Source of the DNA: Pseudomonas arsenicoxydans
GTDB lineage: Bacteria > Pseudomonadota > Gammaproteobacteria > Pseudomonadales > Pseudomonadaceae
Direction: 5' to 3'
DNA: 64,000 nt
Assembly (NCBI RefSeq): GCF_006438915.1
Contig: NZ_RCZE01000002.1
Span: 189,144 to 253,143, forward strand
In this document: piece by piece, positions 44,116 to 52,080 of the stretch
Numbering within the stretch: position 1 is the stretch's first letter
How the letters are laid out: the number at the start of each line of letters is the position of its first letter
Program-made: the position numbers and the translations under genes
The notes under the pieces: generated by a model
Database searches by the model: none
What the model was told of the DNA's origin: nothing
The model's input: only the letters and a program-made list of their open reading frames with translations

Positions 44116-45591
44116 ATGATCGATTTATTCAGCGGACTGGATGCTTGGGTGCTTGTGAGCCTCTTGCTCGCCCTGGCCTTTGTCCTCGCCTTCGAGTTCA
44201 TCAACGGCTTTCATGACACCGCAAACGCGGTGGCCACTGTTATCTACACCAAAGCCATGCCGCCCCATCTGGCGGTGTTCTTTTCCGGGGTGTTCAACTT
44301 CCTCGGCGTGCTGCTGGGCGGTGTTGGCGTGGCGTATGCCATCGTCCACCTGCTGCCGGTAGAACTGCTGATCAATGTGAACACCGGTCACGGACTGGCC
44401 ATGGTGTTCTCGCTGCTCGCTGCCGCCATCACCTGGAACCTGGGCACCTGGTACTTCGGTATCCCGGCCTCCAGCTCCCACACCCTGATCGGTTCGATCC
44501 TCGGTGTCGGCCTGGCCAACGCCTTGATCAACGACATTCCGTTGGCCGATGGCGTGAACTGGCAGAAGGCGATCGACATCGGTGCCTCCCTGGTGTTCTC
44601 GCCAATGGCCGGCTTCCTCGTCGCGGCACTGGTGTTGATCGGCCTTAAATGGTGGCGTCCACTGTCGAAGATGCACAAGACACCGGATCAGCGTCGCAAG
44701 CTCGATGACAAGAAGCACCCACCGTTCTGGAACCGTCTGGTCCTGGTGATCTCGGCCATGGCCGTGAGCTTCGTGCACGGCTCCAACGATGGCCAGAAAG
44801 GTATCGGCCTGATCATGCTGGTGCTGATCGGTATCGTGCCGGCGCAGTTCGTCCTCGACCTGGGCAGTACGACGTACCAGATCGAACGGACCCGCGATGC
44901 GACCCTGCACCTGAGCCAGTTCTACAAGCGCAACGCCGACACTCTGGGTGAATACCTGGCACTGGGCAAAAGCATCGAAGGTGATCTGCCGGAGAAATTC
45001 CGTTGCAACCCGCAACAGACCGAACCGACCATCACTGCCCTGCTCGGCACGCTTAAAGGTGTATCGGACTACCACTCGTTGTCGTCGGAAAGCCGCATCG
45101 AAGTGCGTCGCTACCTGCTCTGCCTGGATGACACGGCGAAGAAAGTCGGCAAGTTGCCTAGCCTCAATGCCCGTGAAAAGGCTGACCTGGACAAACTGCG
45201 CAAAGACCTGACCACCACCACCGAATACGCGCCGTTCTGGGTGATTCTGGCGGTCGCACTGGCACTGGGCCTGGGCACCATGGTGGGCTGGAAACGCGTG
45301 GTACTGACCATCGGCGAGAAGATCGGCAAGCAAGGCATGACTTACGCCCAAGGCATGTCGGCGCAGATCACGACTGCGTGCATGATCGGCTTGGCCAACA
45401 TCTTCAGCCTGCCGGTCTCCACCACCCACGTGCTGTCCTCGGGCGTGGCCGGGACCATGGTCGCGAACAAAAGCGGTCTGCAAGGCGGCACGGTGAAAAC
45501 CATCCTGCTGGCCTGGATCCTGACCCTGCCTGCGACGGTGGGCCTGTCGGCCGGCCTGTTCTGGCTGGCGTCGAAGGCGCTGGGTAGCTGA
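44116..45591 (+). CDS. pit: Low-affinity inorganic phosphate transporter, Pit
   Basis: This 491-residue PiT-family permease has paired signature repeats ALAFVLAFEFINGFHDTANAVATVIYT (N-terminal) and VSFVHGSNDGQKGIGLIML (middle), plus a C-terminal ANIFSLPVSTTHVLSSGVAGTMVANKSG. A large cytoplasmic loop at about 255-375 separates helix groups, as in E. coli PitA. It should import metal-phosphate with protons. ATG 44116 is used; an upstream extension is not conserved-looking. A strong terminator follows. Confidence 0.92.
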   Translation: MIDLFSGLDAWVLVSLLLALAFVLAFEFINGFHDTANAVATVIYTKAMPPHLAVFFSGVFNFLGVLLGGVGVAYAIVHLLPVELLINVNTGHGLAMVFSLLAAAITWNLGTWYFGIPASSSHTLIGSILGVGLANALINDIPLADGVNWQKAIDIGASLVFSPMAGFLVAALVLIGLKWWRPLSKMHKTPDQRRKLDDKKHPPFWNRLVLVISAMAVSFVHGSNDGQKGIGLIMLVLIGIVPAQFVLDLGSTTYQIERTRDATLHLSQFYKRNADTLGEYLALGKSIEGDLPEKFRCNPQQTEPTITALLGTLKGVSDYHSLSSESRIEVRRYLLCLDDTAKKVGKLPSLNAREKADLDKLRKDLTTTTEYAPFWVILAVALALGLGTMVGWKRVVLTIGEKIGKQGMTYAQGMSAQITTACMIGLANIFSLPVSTTHVLSSGVAGTMVANKSGLQGGTVKTILLAWILTLPATVGLSAGLFWLASKALGS

Positions 45592-45607
45592 TACATCGCT
45601 GCTCAAT

Positions 45608-45642
45608 AAAAAGGCGCGTTCCGTGAGGTTCGCGCCTTTTTT
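45608..45642 (+). terminator. Terminator of pit
   Basis: The stem AAAAAGGCGCG/CGCGCCTTTTTT lies 17 bp after the stop and is followed by T residues. Confidence 0.9.
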
Positions 45643-45673
45643 GCATCTGCAATCGATCAATCACTACAAATCC

Positions 45674-45768
45674 CCTGTGGGAGCGGGCTTGCTCGCGAAG
45701 AGGCCATAACATTCAACATCCTTGTTGGCGCTCAGTCCGCCTTCGCGAGCAAGCCCGCTCCCACATTT
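45674..45768. repeat. REPIN
   Basis: A forward arm (45674-45704) and a reverse arm (45740-45768) follow the pit terminator. Confidence 0.9.
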
Positions 45769-45858
45769 AATCTCTGTTTACCCATAAGAATTGCAGGCAA
45801 AAAAAAGGCAACCGAAGTTGCCCAAAATGCCTTGCGTGCTCATTACATCCAGAAAGAA

Positions 45859-45972
45859 CTACGGTTTGCGCTTGTGCGAATCCTTCCAGATAAAAAATCC
45901 AAACCCTGCGAAAAACATAACCATGAGGCCGACAGTCAGCACTCCGGCGATCACCACGTTGTCGAAAAACAT
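45859..45972 (-). CDS. ccoM: Small single-helix protein, probable cbb3 oxidase subunit CcoM
   Basis: This encodes 37 residues: MFFDNVVIAGVLTVGLMVMF, then FAGFGFFIWKDSHKRKP. One hydrophobic helix (about 6-29) is followed by a short basic tail. It closely resembles the small CcoM subunit described for the cbb3 cytochrome oxidase of P. stutzeri, as I remember that sequence. CcoM is also encoded away from the cco operons and aids assembly and stability of the complex. A strong ribosome site (AGGAGG) lies seven bases before ATG 45972. An ANR box 66 bp upstream fits control by low oxygen. The frame is too short for most gene callers. Confidence 0.8.
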   Translation of the reverse strand: MFFDNVVIAGVLTVGLMVMFFAGFGFFIWKDSHKRKP

Positions 45973-46037
45973 GACTGGCCTCCTGGGCTTGCCCTGTTGC
46001 GATAGGGCTAAGTTAACCAAACAGGCAGAAGAGAAAA

Positions 46038-46051
46038 TTGACCTGGATCAA
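46038..46051. promoter_or_regulatory. ANR box upstream of ccoM
   Basis: TTGACCTGGATCAA matches the ANR/FNR consensus TTGAT-N4-ATCAA at nine of ten defined positions, 66 bp from the ccoM start. A weaker related site (CTGACCTGCATCAA) lies at 46088-46101. Confidence 0.7.
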
Positions 46052-46092
46052 TGTCGCCCGAGACCGGGCGTAAAGGCGGGGTAATAACTGAC

Positions 46093-46110
46093 CTGCATCA
46101 AAAGATGCAG
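46093..46110. terminator. Short hairpin after the small basic-protein gene
   Basis: CTGCATC-AAAA-GATGCAG is a perfect stem directly after the stop of the gene at 46117. It lacks a T-run, so termination is uncertain, and it overlaps the weak ANR-like site. Confidence 0.4.
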
Positions 46111-46116
46111 GAGGTT

Positions 46117-46278
46117 TCAACGCTTTTTCGGTTTGTTCTTCGGTTTCTTCTTGGCTTTGCCCAAAGGCATTGCCTGCTCAAACGCCTGACGAACTTCGTT
46201 CAAACGTTTTTCATTAAGGTCGTGAACCCGCTTGGCGCGTTCAGAGTTGAGATCAATCAGCTTATCGTCTTGGCTCAT
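46117..46278 (-). CDS. Small protein with lysine-rich tail
   Basis: This encodes 53 residues from ATG 46278 (MSQDDKLIDLNSERAKRVHDLNEKRL). The first 40 residues are predicted to be one helix; the C terminus, GKAKKKPKNKPKKR, is strongly basic, which would suit RNA, ribosome or RNA polymerase binding (inference). It lies between ccoM and the 46338 gene, near rapA. A longer frame starting at 46341 overlaps the upstream gene and is less likely. Function unknown. Confidence 0.65.
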   Translation of the reverse strand: MSQDDKLIDLNSERAKRVHDLNEKRLNEVRQAFEQAMPLGKAKKKPKNKPKKR

Positions 46279-46337
46279 GGTGCTCAGGGCATCGTTTGAC
46301 AGGTATATCGCAATAATGCGGTCTGACCCGCCACAAC

Positions 46338-46679
46338 TCAAATTTGAATATCAACCCACAAACCCTGACGCGGCTGATCTTCCATCAGCGGCGCCACCGG
46401 CACGGTGTTATCGGCATTCAGTTCGTCACCGGGAATGGCCAGGTGCTCCTCAGGGTCTTCATCGGCCTCGCGGCGGCGACGCTCGCGCTCGAGCTTGCGG
46501 CGTTGTTCCTCGCGCAGCTGAAAAGCCGCTTCTTCGGGATCGCGCTGCTGCAGGTCGATCGTGCTTTCGTTCGAGCTTTCCTGCACCGGCACCACCGGCG
46601 GAATATCCGGGCGCTGGCGAATCGGGTCGTGCTGTGAGGTGATCGGCACGGCACTCAAGGGGAGCATCGGTAGCAGCAT
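46338..46679 (-). CDS. Small charged protein of unknown function
   Basis: This 113-residue protein has a mildly hydrophobic N terminus (MLLPMLPLSAVPITS), a Pro-rich stretch, then a strongly charged helix (EEAAFQLREEQRRKLERERRRREADEDPEEHL, residues about 49-80) that could form a coiled coil, and a tail ending WVDIQI. AGGAGAC precedes ATG 46679. It is divergent from rapA. I know no function; homologues in pseudomonads have been annotated inconsistently. Confidence 0.65.
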   Translation of the reverse strand: MLLPMLPLSAVPITSQHDPIRQRPDIPPVVPVQESSNESTIDLQQRDPEEAAFQLREEQRRKLERERRRREADEDPEEHLAIPGDELNADNTVPVAPLMEDQPRQGLWVDIQI

Positions 46680-46897
46680 AATTTTTAGTCTCCTGTCAGC
46701 AGGCTGTCGGCTGCGGGGATGACGACTTTAGCCATCGGTCGCAAACTGTGACCCGTTTGGCACGATTAGGTGCCCTGTCCGGCAAGCGCGACCTCATTGG
46801 GCTAACGTAAGACTGCGAGTTTTTATGAGAGTCCTTTGGCCCTGAGGGCCTCCTTCCGTTAAGATAGCCCGCTTTTTCAAGGTGGGAGTCAGGCAGC

Positions 46898-49744
46898 ATG
46901 GCGCAGCAGTATCAACCGGGGCAACGCTGGATCAGTGACAGCGAAGCCGAGCTGGGTTTAGGCACCGTTCTGGCACAGGACGGCCGCTTGTTGACCGTGC
47001 TCTACCCGGCCACTGGCGAGACTCGCCAGTACGCGCTACGGAATGCGCCCCTCACCCGCGTGCGGTTTTCGCCCGGTGACTCGATCACTCACTTCGAAGG
47101 CTGGAAGCTGACGGTCCAGGAAGTCGACGACGTCGATGGCCTGTTGGTCTACCACGGTCTCAACGCGCAGAACGAAAGCGTGACGCTGCCGGAAACCCAA
47201 CTGTCGAACTTCATTCAGTTCCGTCTAGCCAGCGACCGTTTGTTCGCCGGGCAGATCGACCCACTGGCCTGGTTCTCCCTGCGTTACAACACCCTGGAAC
47301 ACACCAGCCTCCAGTTGCAGTCCGCGCTGTGGGGCCTCGGTGGCGTGCGTGCACAACCGATCGCGCACCAACTGCACATCGCCCGCGAAGTCGCCGACCG
47401 CATTGCGCCGCGTGTTCTGCTGGCCGACGAAGTCGGCCTGGGTAAAACCATCGAAGCCGGTCTGGTGATCCATCGCCAACTGCTCTCGGGCCGCGCCAAC
47501 CGCGTGCTGATCCTGGTTCCCGAGAACCTGCAGCACCAGTGGCTGGTCGAGATGCGCCGTCGCTTCAACCTGCAAGTCGCATTGTTCGACGAAGAGCGCT
47601 TCATCGAAAGCGATGCCACCAACCCCTTCGAAGACACCCAGCTCGCGCTGGTTGCGCTGGAGTGGCTGGTCGAAGACGAGAAAGCCCAGGACGCACTGTT
47701 TGCCGCCGGTTGGGACCTGATGGTCGTCGACGAAGCCCACCACTTGGTGTGGCATGAAGACAAGGCCAGCGCGGAATACACCCTGGTTGAACAACTCGCC
47801 GAGACTATTCCCGGCGTGCTGCTGCTGACCGCGACCCCGGAACAACTGGGCCAGGACAGCCACTTCGCTCGTCTGCGCCTGCTCGACCCGAACCGTTTCC
47901 ATGACCTGGCCGCCTTCCGCGCCGAGAGCGAAAACTATCGCCCGGTGGCTGAAGCCGTTCAGGAGCTGCTGGACAAGGGGCGCCTGTCGCCGGAAGCACA
48001 CAAGACCATTCACGGTTTCCTCGGCAACGAAGGCGAAGCCTTGCTGACCGCCGTGAACGATGGCGACACAGAAGCCAGCGCGCGCCTCGTGCGTGAACTG
48101 CTGGATCGCCACGGCACCGGCCGCGTGCTGTTCCGTAATACCCGCGCCGCCGTGCAGGGTTTCCCGGAGCGCAAACTGCATCCGTACCCGTTGCCATGCC
48201 CCGACGAATACCTCGAACTGCCATTGGGTGATCACGCCGAGCTGTACCCGGAAGTCAGCTTCCAGGCTCAGCCGGACGCAAACGAAGAAGAACGCTGGTG
48301 GAAATTCGACCCGCGCGTCGAGTGGCTGATCGACACCCTGAAGATGCTCAAGCGCACCAAAGTGCTGGTGATCTGCGCCCACGCGGAAACCGCCATGGAC
48401 CTGGAAGACGCCCTGCGCGTGCGTTCCGGCATCCCTGCCACGGTGTTCCACGAAGGCATGAACATCCTCGAACGTGACCGCGCCGCTGCTTACTTCGCCG
48501 ACGAAGAATTCGGTGCACAAGTGCTGATCTGCTCGGAAATCGGCAGTGAAGGTCGCAACTTCCAGTTCTCGCACCACCTGGTGCTGTTCGATCTGCCGGC
48601 ACACCCGGACCTGCTGGAGCAGCGTATCGGTCGTCTGGACCGGATCGGCCAGAAGCACATCATCGAGCTGCACGTGCCGTACCTGGAAACCAGCCCGCAA
48701 GAGCGTCTGTTCCAGTGGTACCACGAAGCGCTGAACGCGTTCCTCAACACCTGCCCGACCGGCAACGCCTTGCAGCATCAGTTTGGCCCGCGCCTGCTGC
48801 CGCTGCTGGAAGAGGCCGACGACGGCGAGTGGCAAGCGCTGATCGACGAAGCCCGCACCGAGCGTGAGCGTCTGGAAGCCGACTTGCACACCGGCCGTGA
48901 CCGCTTGCTGGAACTCAATTCCGGCGGCGCTGGCGAAGGCGATGCGCTGGTCGAAGACATTCTTGAGCAGGACGATCAGTTCACCCTGCCGATCTACATG
49001 GAAACCCTGTTCGACGCCTTCGGTATCGACAGCGAAGACCATTCGGAAAACGCCCTGATCCTCAAGCCGAGCGAAAAAATGCTCGACGCCAGCTTCCCGC
49101 TGGGCGACGACGAAGGCGTGACCATCACCTACGACCGCAACCAGGCGCTGTCTCGCGAAGACATGCAGTTCATCACCTGGGAGCACCCGATGGTTCAGGG
49201 CGGCATGGACCTGGTCTTGTCCGGCTCGATGGGCAACACCGCCGTTGCGCTGATCAAGAACAAGGCGCTCAAGCCTGGCACCGTGTTGCTGGAACTGCTC
49301 TACGTCAGCGAAGTGGTGGCCCCGCGCTCACTTCAACTGGGCCGTTACCTGCCGCCGGCCGCCCTGCGCTGCCTGCTCGATGCCAACGGCAATGACCTGT
49401 CGGCCCGGGTGTCGTTCGAGACCTTGAACGATCAACTGGAAAGCGTCCCGCGTGCCAGCGCCAACAAGTTTATCCAGGCTCAGCGTGATCAGCTGACGCC
49501 ACGGATCAACGCCGGCGAAGAGAAGATCCTGCCGCGTCATGCCGAGCGTGTGGCCGAGGCGCAGCGTCGTCTGGCAGCGGATACCGATGAAGAACTAGCG
49601 CGCCTGACAGCGTTGCAAGCCGTGAACCCGACCGTGCGCGACAGCGAACTGGTTGCCCTGCGTAAACAGCGCGAGCAAGGGTTGGCCATGCTTGAAAAGG
49701 CTGCGTTGCGGCTGGAAGCGATTCGGGTGTTGGTGGCGGGTTAA
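46898..49744 (+). CDS. rapA: RNA polymerase-associated ATPase, RapA
   Basis: This 948-residue SWI2/SNF2 ATPase has N-terminal tandem Tudor-like domains (1-107), Walker [13 protein letters not shown] (177-188), DEAH box VVDEAHHL (276-283) and helicase C domain (about 480-640) with [20 protein letters not shown] and [11 protein letters not shown]. It recycles stalled or post-termination RNA polymerase. Length and architecture match E. coli RapA (968). A strong terminator follows. Confidence 0.95.
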   Translation: MAQQYQPGQRWISDSEAELGLGTVLAQDGRLLTVLYPATGETRQYALRNAPLTRVRFSPGDSITHFEGWKLTVQEVDDVDGLLVYHGLNAQNESVTLPETQLSNFIQFRLASDRLFAGQIDPLAWFSLRYNTLEHTSLQLQSALWGLGGVRAQPIAHQLHIAREVADRIAPRVLLADEVGLGKTIEAGLVIHRQLLSGRANRVLILVPENLQHQWLVEMRRRFNLQVALFDEERFIESDATNPFEDTQLALVALEWLVEDEKAQDALFAAGWDLMVVDEAHHLVWHEDKASAEYTLVEQLAETIPGVLLLTATPEQLGQDSHFARLRLLDPNRFHDLAAFRAESENYRPVAEAVQELLDKGRLSPEAHKTIHGFLGNEGEALLTAVNDGDTEASARLVRELLDRHGTGRVLFRNTRAAVQGFPERKLHPYPLPCPDEYLELPLGDHAELYPEVSFQAQPDANEEERWWKFDPRVEWLIDTLKMLKRTKVLVICAHAETAMDLEDALRVRSGIPATVFHEGMNILERDRAAAYFADEEFGAQVLICSEIGSEGRNFQFSHHLVLFDLPAHPDLLEQRIGRLDRIGQKHIIELHVPYLETSPQERLFQWYHEALNAFLNTCPTGNALQHQFGPRLLPLLEEADDGEWQALIDEARTERERLEADLHTGRDRLLELNSGGAGEGDALVEDILEQDDQFTLPIYMETLFDAFGIDSEDHSENALILKPSEKMLDASFPLGDDEGVTITYDRNQALSREDMQFITWEHPMVQGGMDLVLSGSMGNTAVALIKNKALKPGTVLLELLYVSEVVAPRSLQLGRYLPPAALRCLLDANGNDLSARVSFETLNDQLESVPRASANKFIQAQRDQLTPRINAGEEKILPRHAERVAEAQRRLAADTDEELARLTALQAVNPTVRDSELVALRKQREQGLAMLEKAALRLEAIRVLVAG

Positions 49745-49772
49745 ATCCCCTGCTCTACCCGGCGAAATAAAG

Positions 49773-49802
49773 AAGGCCCGCAGTGATGCGGGCCTTTTTT
49801 TT
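49773..49802 (+). terminator. Terminator of rapA
   Basis: The stem AAGGCCCGCA/TGCGGGCCTT is followed by eight T residues, 28 bp after the stop. Confidence 0.93.
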
Positions 49803-49834
49803 GGCTGCTGATGGTAATGGTGATGCAGAAGGCC

Positions 49835-49922
49835 TCTTCGCGAGCAAGCCCGCTCCCACATTCGACCGCATTTCTCCTGAAAGAACTCGGTCAAATGTGG
49901 GAGCGGGCTTGCTCGCGAAGGC
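49835..49922. repeat. REPIN
   Basis: Reverse arm 49835-49863 and forward arm 49894-49922 end two bases before the stop codon of the convergent MFS gene. Confidence 0.9.
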
Positions 49923-49924
49923 GA

Positions 49925-51274
49925 TCAGGCAGTCGCCACAGAAACCCCAGGCTCAACCACCGCCACCAACCCTTCCTTCATCCGCTTCGCATCCCGCACA
50001 AAACACCGCGACGCCATAAACAGAAACACCATGGTGAAGAACAACGCCACCGGAATCAGGTACATCGCGTCATGCAGCCCGACGGCCTTGAACGCCTCGG
50101 TCATCTGTTCGGCACCCGCCGCCAGCATTGCTGTGTGCGCAAAGTGATCGGACAAACCGCCCACCACCACGGGCCCCAATCCACCGCCGAGCAAATACAG
50201 CCCGGCAAAGAACAACGCCATCGCCGTCGCGCGCAAACGCGGCTCGACCACGTCCTGAATCGCGGTGTAGACGCAGGTATAGAAGTTATAGGCAAACAAC
50301 CAACCCACACTGAAGATCGCGACAAACACGCCAATTTCGATACGTCCGGAGTGCAGCGCCCACGCCGTGCATACGGTCGAGATAATCAGGCTGAACGCTG
50401 CAAACAACAGCCGACCATTGGCCACTCTCTGGTGGATCTTGTCGGCGACCCAGCCGCCGAGTGTCAGGCCGAACAAACCGGTCACGCCGACGATTACGCC
50501 CGTTGCCACCGCAGCCTCCTGCAACGGCATCAGGAAGTAGCGCTGCAACATCGGCACCAGGAATGAGTTGCAGGCGTAGGTCGCGAAGTTGAAACACAGC
50601 CCCGCCATCACCAGCCACAGGAACGTCGGCACCGCCAGCACCCGGCGGATCGGCCGGTCCACGCGCTCCTGCGACACCTGCACGGTTTCAGCTGCGCCGC
50701 GTTTCGGCTCTTTGATGAAAAACATGAAGATCGCCAGGATCAGCCCCGGCACCGCCGCGATAAAGAAAGGCGCACGCCAGCTATCGAATGCCTTGACCAT
50801 CGCGCCGATGGTGAAGAACGCCAGCAACAGCCCCAGCGGCAGACCCAGCATGAAGATGCCCATCGCCCGTGCCCGGCGATGCGCCGGAAACAAATCACCG
50901 ATCAGCGAGTTGGCGGCCGGTGCGTAACTGGCTTCACCGATGCCGATGCCCATGCGCACGATCAGGAAACTCCAGAAGCTGCCCACCAGCCCATTGACTG
51001 CCGTCAACCCGCTCCAGACCGCCAGGCCCCAGCCCATCAACTTGCTGCGCGAACCGGTATCGGCCATCCGCCCCAGCGGCAGGCCGGCAATTGCGTAAAC
51101 CAGGGTGAAAGCGGTGCCGATGATCCCCAGCTGAAAGTCGCTGAGGTGCCATTCCATGCGGATCGGTTCGATGATGATGGCGGGAATGGTGCGGTCGAAG
51201 AAGTTGAACAGGTTGGCCAGGAACAACAGGAACAGAATGCGCCAGGCATTCGCCGCTTGGGTCGAGTTCTGCAT
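49925..51274 (-). CDS. Spinster-like MFS transporter
   Basis: This 449-residue permease has about 12 helices. FLLFLANLFNFFDRTIPAIIIEPI (about 15-38), GLPLGRMADTGSRSKLMGWGL (motif A) and GIGEASYAPAANSLIGDLFP are typical of the Spns group of MFS proteins. Substrates of bacterial members are unknown or diverse (lipids, sugars, organic acids). Starts at ATG 51274. It is divergent from the ykgJ-like gene across a 292-bp region in which I see only possible promoters. Confidence 0.8.
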   Translation of the reverse strand: MQNSTQAANAWRILFLLFLANLFNFFDRTIPAIIIEPIRMEWHLSDFQLGIIGTAFTLVYAIAGLPLGRMADTGSRSKLMGWGLAVWSGLTAVNGLVGSFWSFLIVRMGIGIGEASYAPAANSLIGDLFPAHRRARAMGIFMLGLPLGLLLAFFTIGAMVKAFDSWRAPFFIAAVPGLILAIFMFFIKEPKRGAAETVQVSQERVDRPIRRVLAVPTFLWLVMAGLCFNFATYACNSFLVPMLQRYFLMPLQEAAVATGVIVGVTGLFGLTLGGWVADKIHQRVANGRLLFAAFSLIISTVCTAWALHSGRIEIGVFVAIFSVGWLFAYNFYTCVYTAIQDVVEPRLRATAMALFFAGLYLLGGGLGPVVVGGLSDHFAHTAMLAAGAEQMTEAFKAVGLHDAMYLIPVALFFTMVFLFMASRCFVRDAKRMKEGLVAVVEPGVSVATA

Positions 51275-51566
51275 GGGGTCCGTCTCTTTTATTGTTATTG
51301 GGGCCTCACTGTCCCCGGAATCGTCAATCTAGACAGGCCCACCCACACTGTCTGTCATTATTTACAAGGCTGATATCAGGCCATGGCATTCACGCAGACG
51401 GGCTGATCGCCAGGCCCAGGATTCACGGGGATCCGGCCGCTATTTTCACGGTGCCGTCCGTCGCTGAAAAATACCTTTCATACCCCCTTCCAAAGCCCGT
51501 TGCGAAGCCTAGAATAGCCCCCCTGTCCGCTCCCCTGCGTACCCCCTCCTGCGTAGATAATCGACC

Positions 51567-51932
51567 ATGTCCGAAGTCAGTCCGTGTCTGAATTGCGGTG
51601 CCTGCTGTTCCTATTTCCGTGTGTCTTTTTTCTGGGGTGAATGCGCCTCTTCCGGGGGGACGGTACCGGATGATCTGGTCGCGTCGATCAGCCCCAGTCG
51701 TGTGGCGATGCTCGGCACCGACTGCAAACCCGCCCGCTGCATCAGCCTTGTGGGAACAGTCGGCAGCGAGGTCAAATGCTCGATTTACAACGAACGTTCC
51801 AGCCCCTGCCGGGAGTTTGAGGCGTCCTGGGAAAATGGTCAGGCCAACGTGGATTGCGATGCTGCCCGGGCGGCATTTGGCCTTGCGCCCTTGCAACCGG
51901 GGTTCGAAATACCTTACGAACAAATTGCCTGA
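51567..51932 (+). CDS. YkgJ family cysteine-cluster protein
   Basis: This 121-residue soluble protein has the Cys cluster CLNCGACCSYF (Cys7, 10, 13, 14) and three further conserved cysteines (CKPARC, KCSIYNERSSPCREF). This is the CxxCxxCC metal- or Fe-S-binding pattern of the YkgJ/UPF0153 family. The role is unknown. It lies 148 bp upstream of the nbdA-like gene on the same strand, as I recall for P. aeruginosa, but a separate promoter seems to serve nbdA. Confidence 0.8.
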   Translation: MSEVSPCLNCGACCSYFRVSFFWGECASSGGTVPDDLVASISPSRVAMLGTDCKPARCISLVGTVGSEVKCSIYNERSSPCREFEASWENGQANVDCDAARAAFGLAPLQPGFEIPYEQIA

Positions 51933-51996
51933 GGCTTAGTACCAAACGCGATTAGTGTGATGCCAAAAACATATGGAGCCATTTTGCCATCACCCC

Positions 51997-52023
51997 TTGC
52001 ACTCCAGGCAAGGCCTCTATACT
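51997..52023 (+). promoter_or_regulatory. RpoS-type promoter of the nbdA-like gene
   Basis: CTATACT (52017-52023) is the extended -10 favoured by RpoS. TTGCAC (51997-52002) lies 15 bp before TATACT. The element ends 57 bp before the chosen start codon. Confidence 0.5.
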
Positions 52024-52080
52024 CGATGACATTCGCCAGCGCTCATTGTGCCGGCCTGGATGACAACGACGGGGCGTGCT

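Noticed and set aside
44125..45660. 511-codon open frame antisense to pit
   Set aside because: It mirrors pit almost end to end and reads through the pit terminator; composition is unnatural.
47225..49186. 653-codon open frame antisense to rapA
   Set aside because: It mirrors rapA in the antisense frame favoured by high GC at third positions; its product has no motif, and RapA itself is certain.
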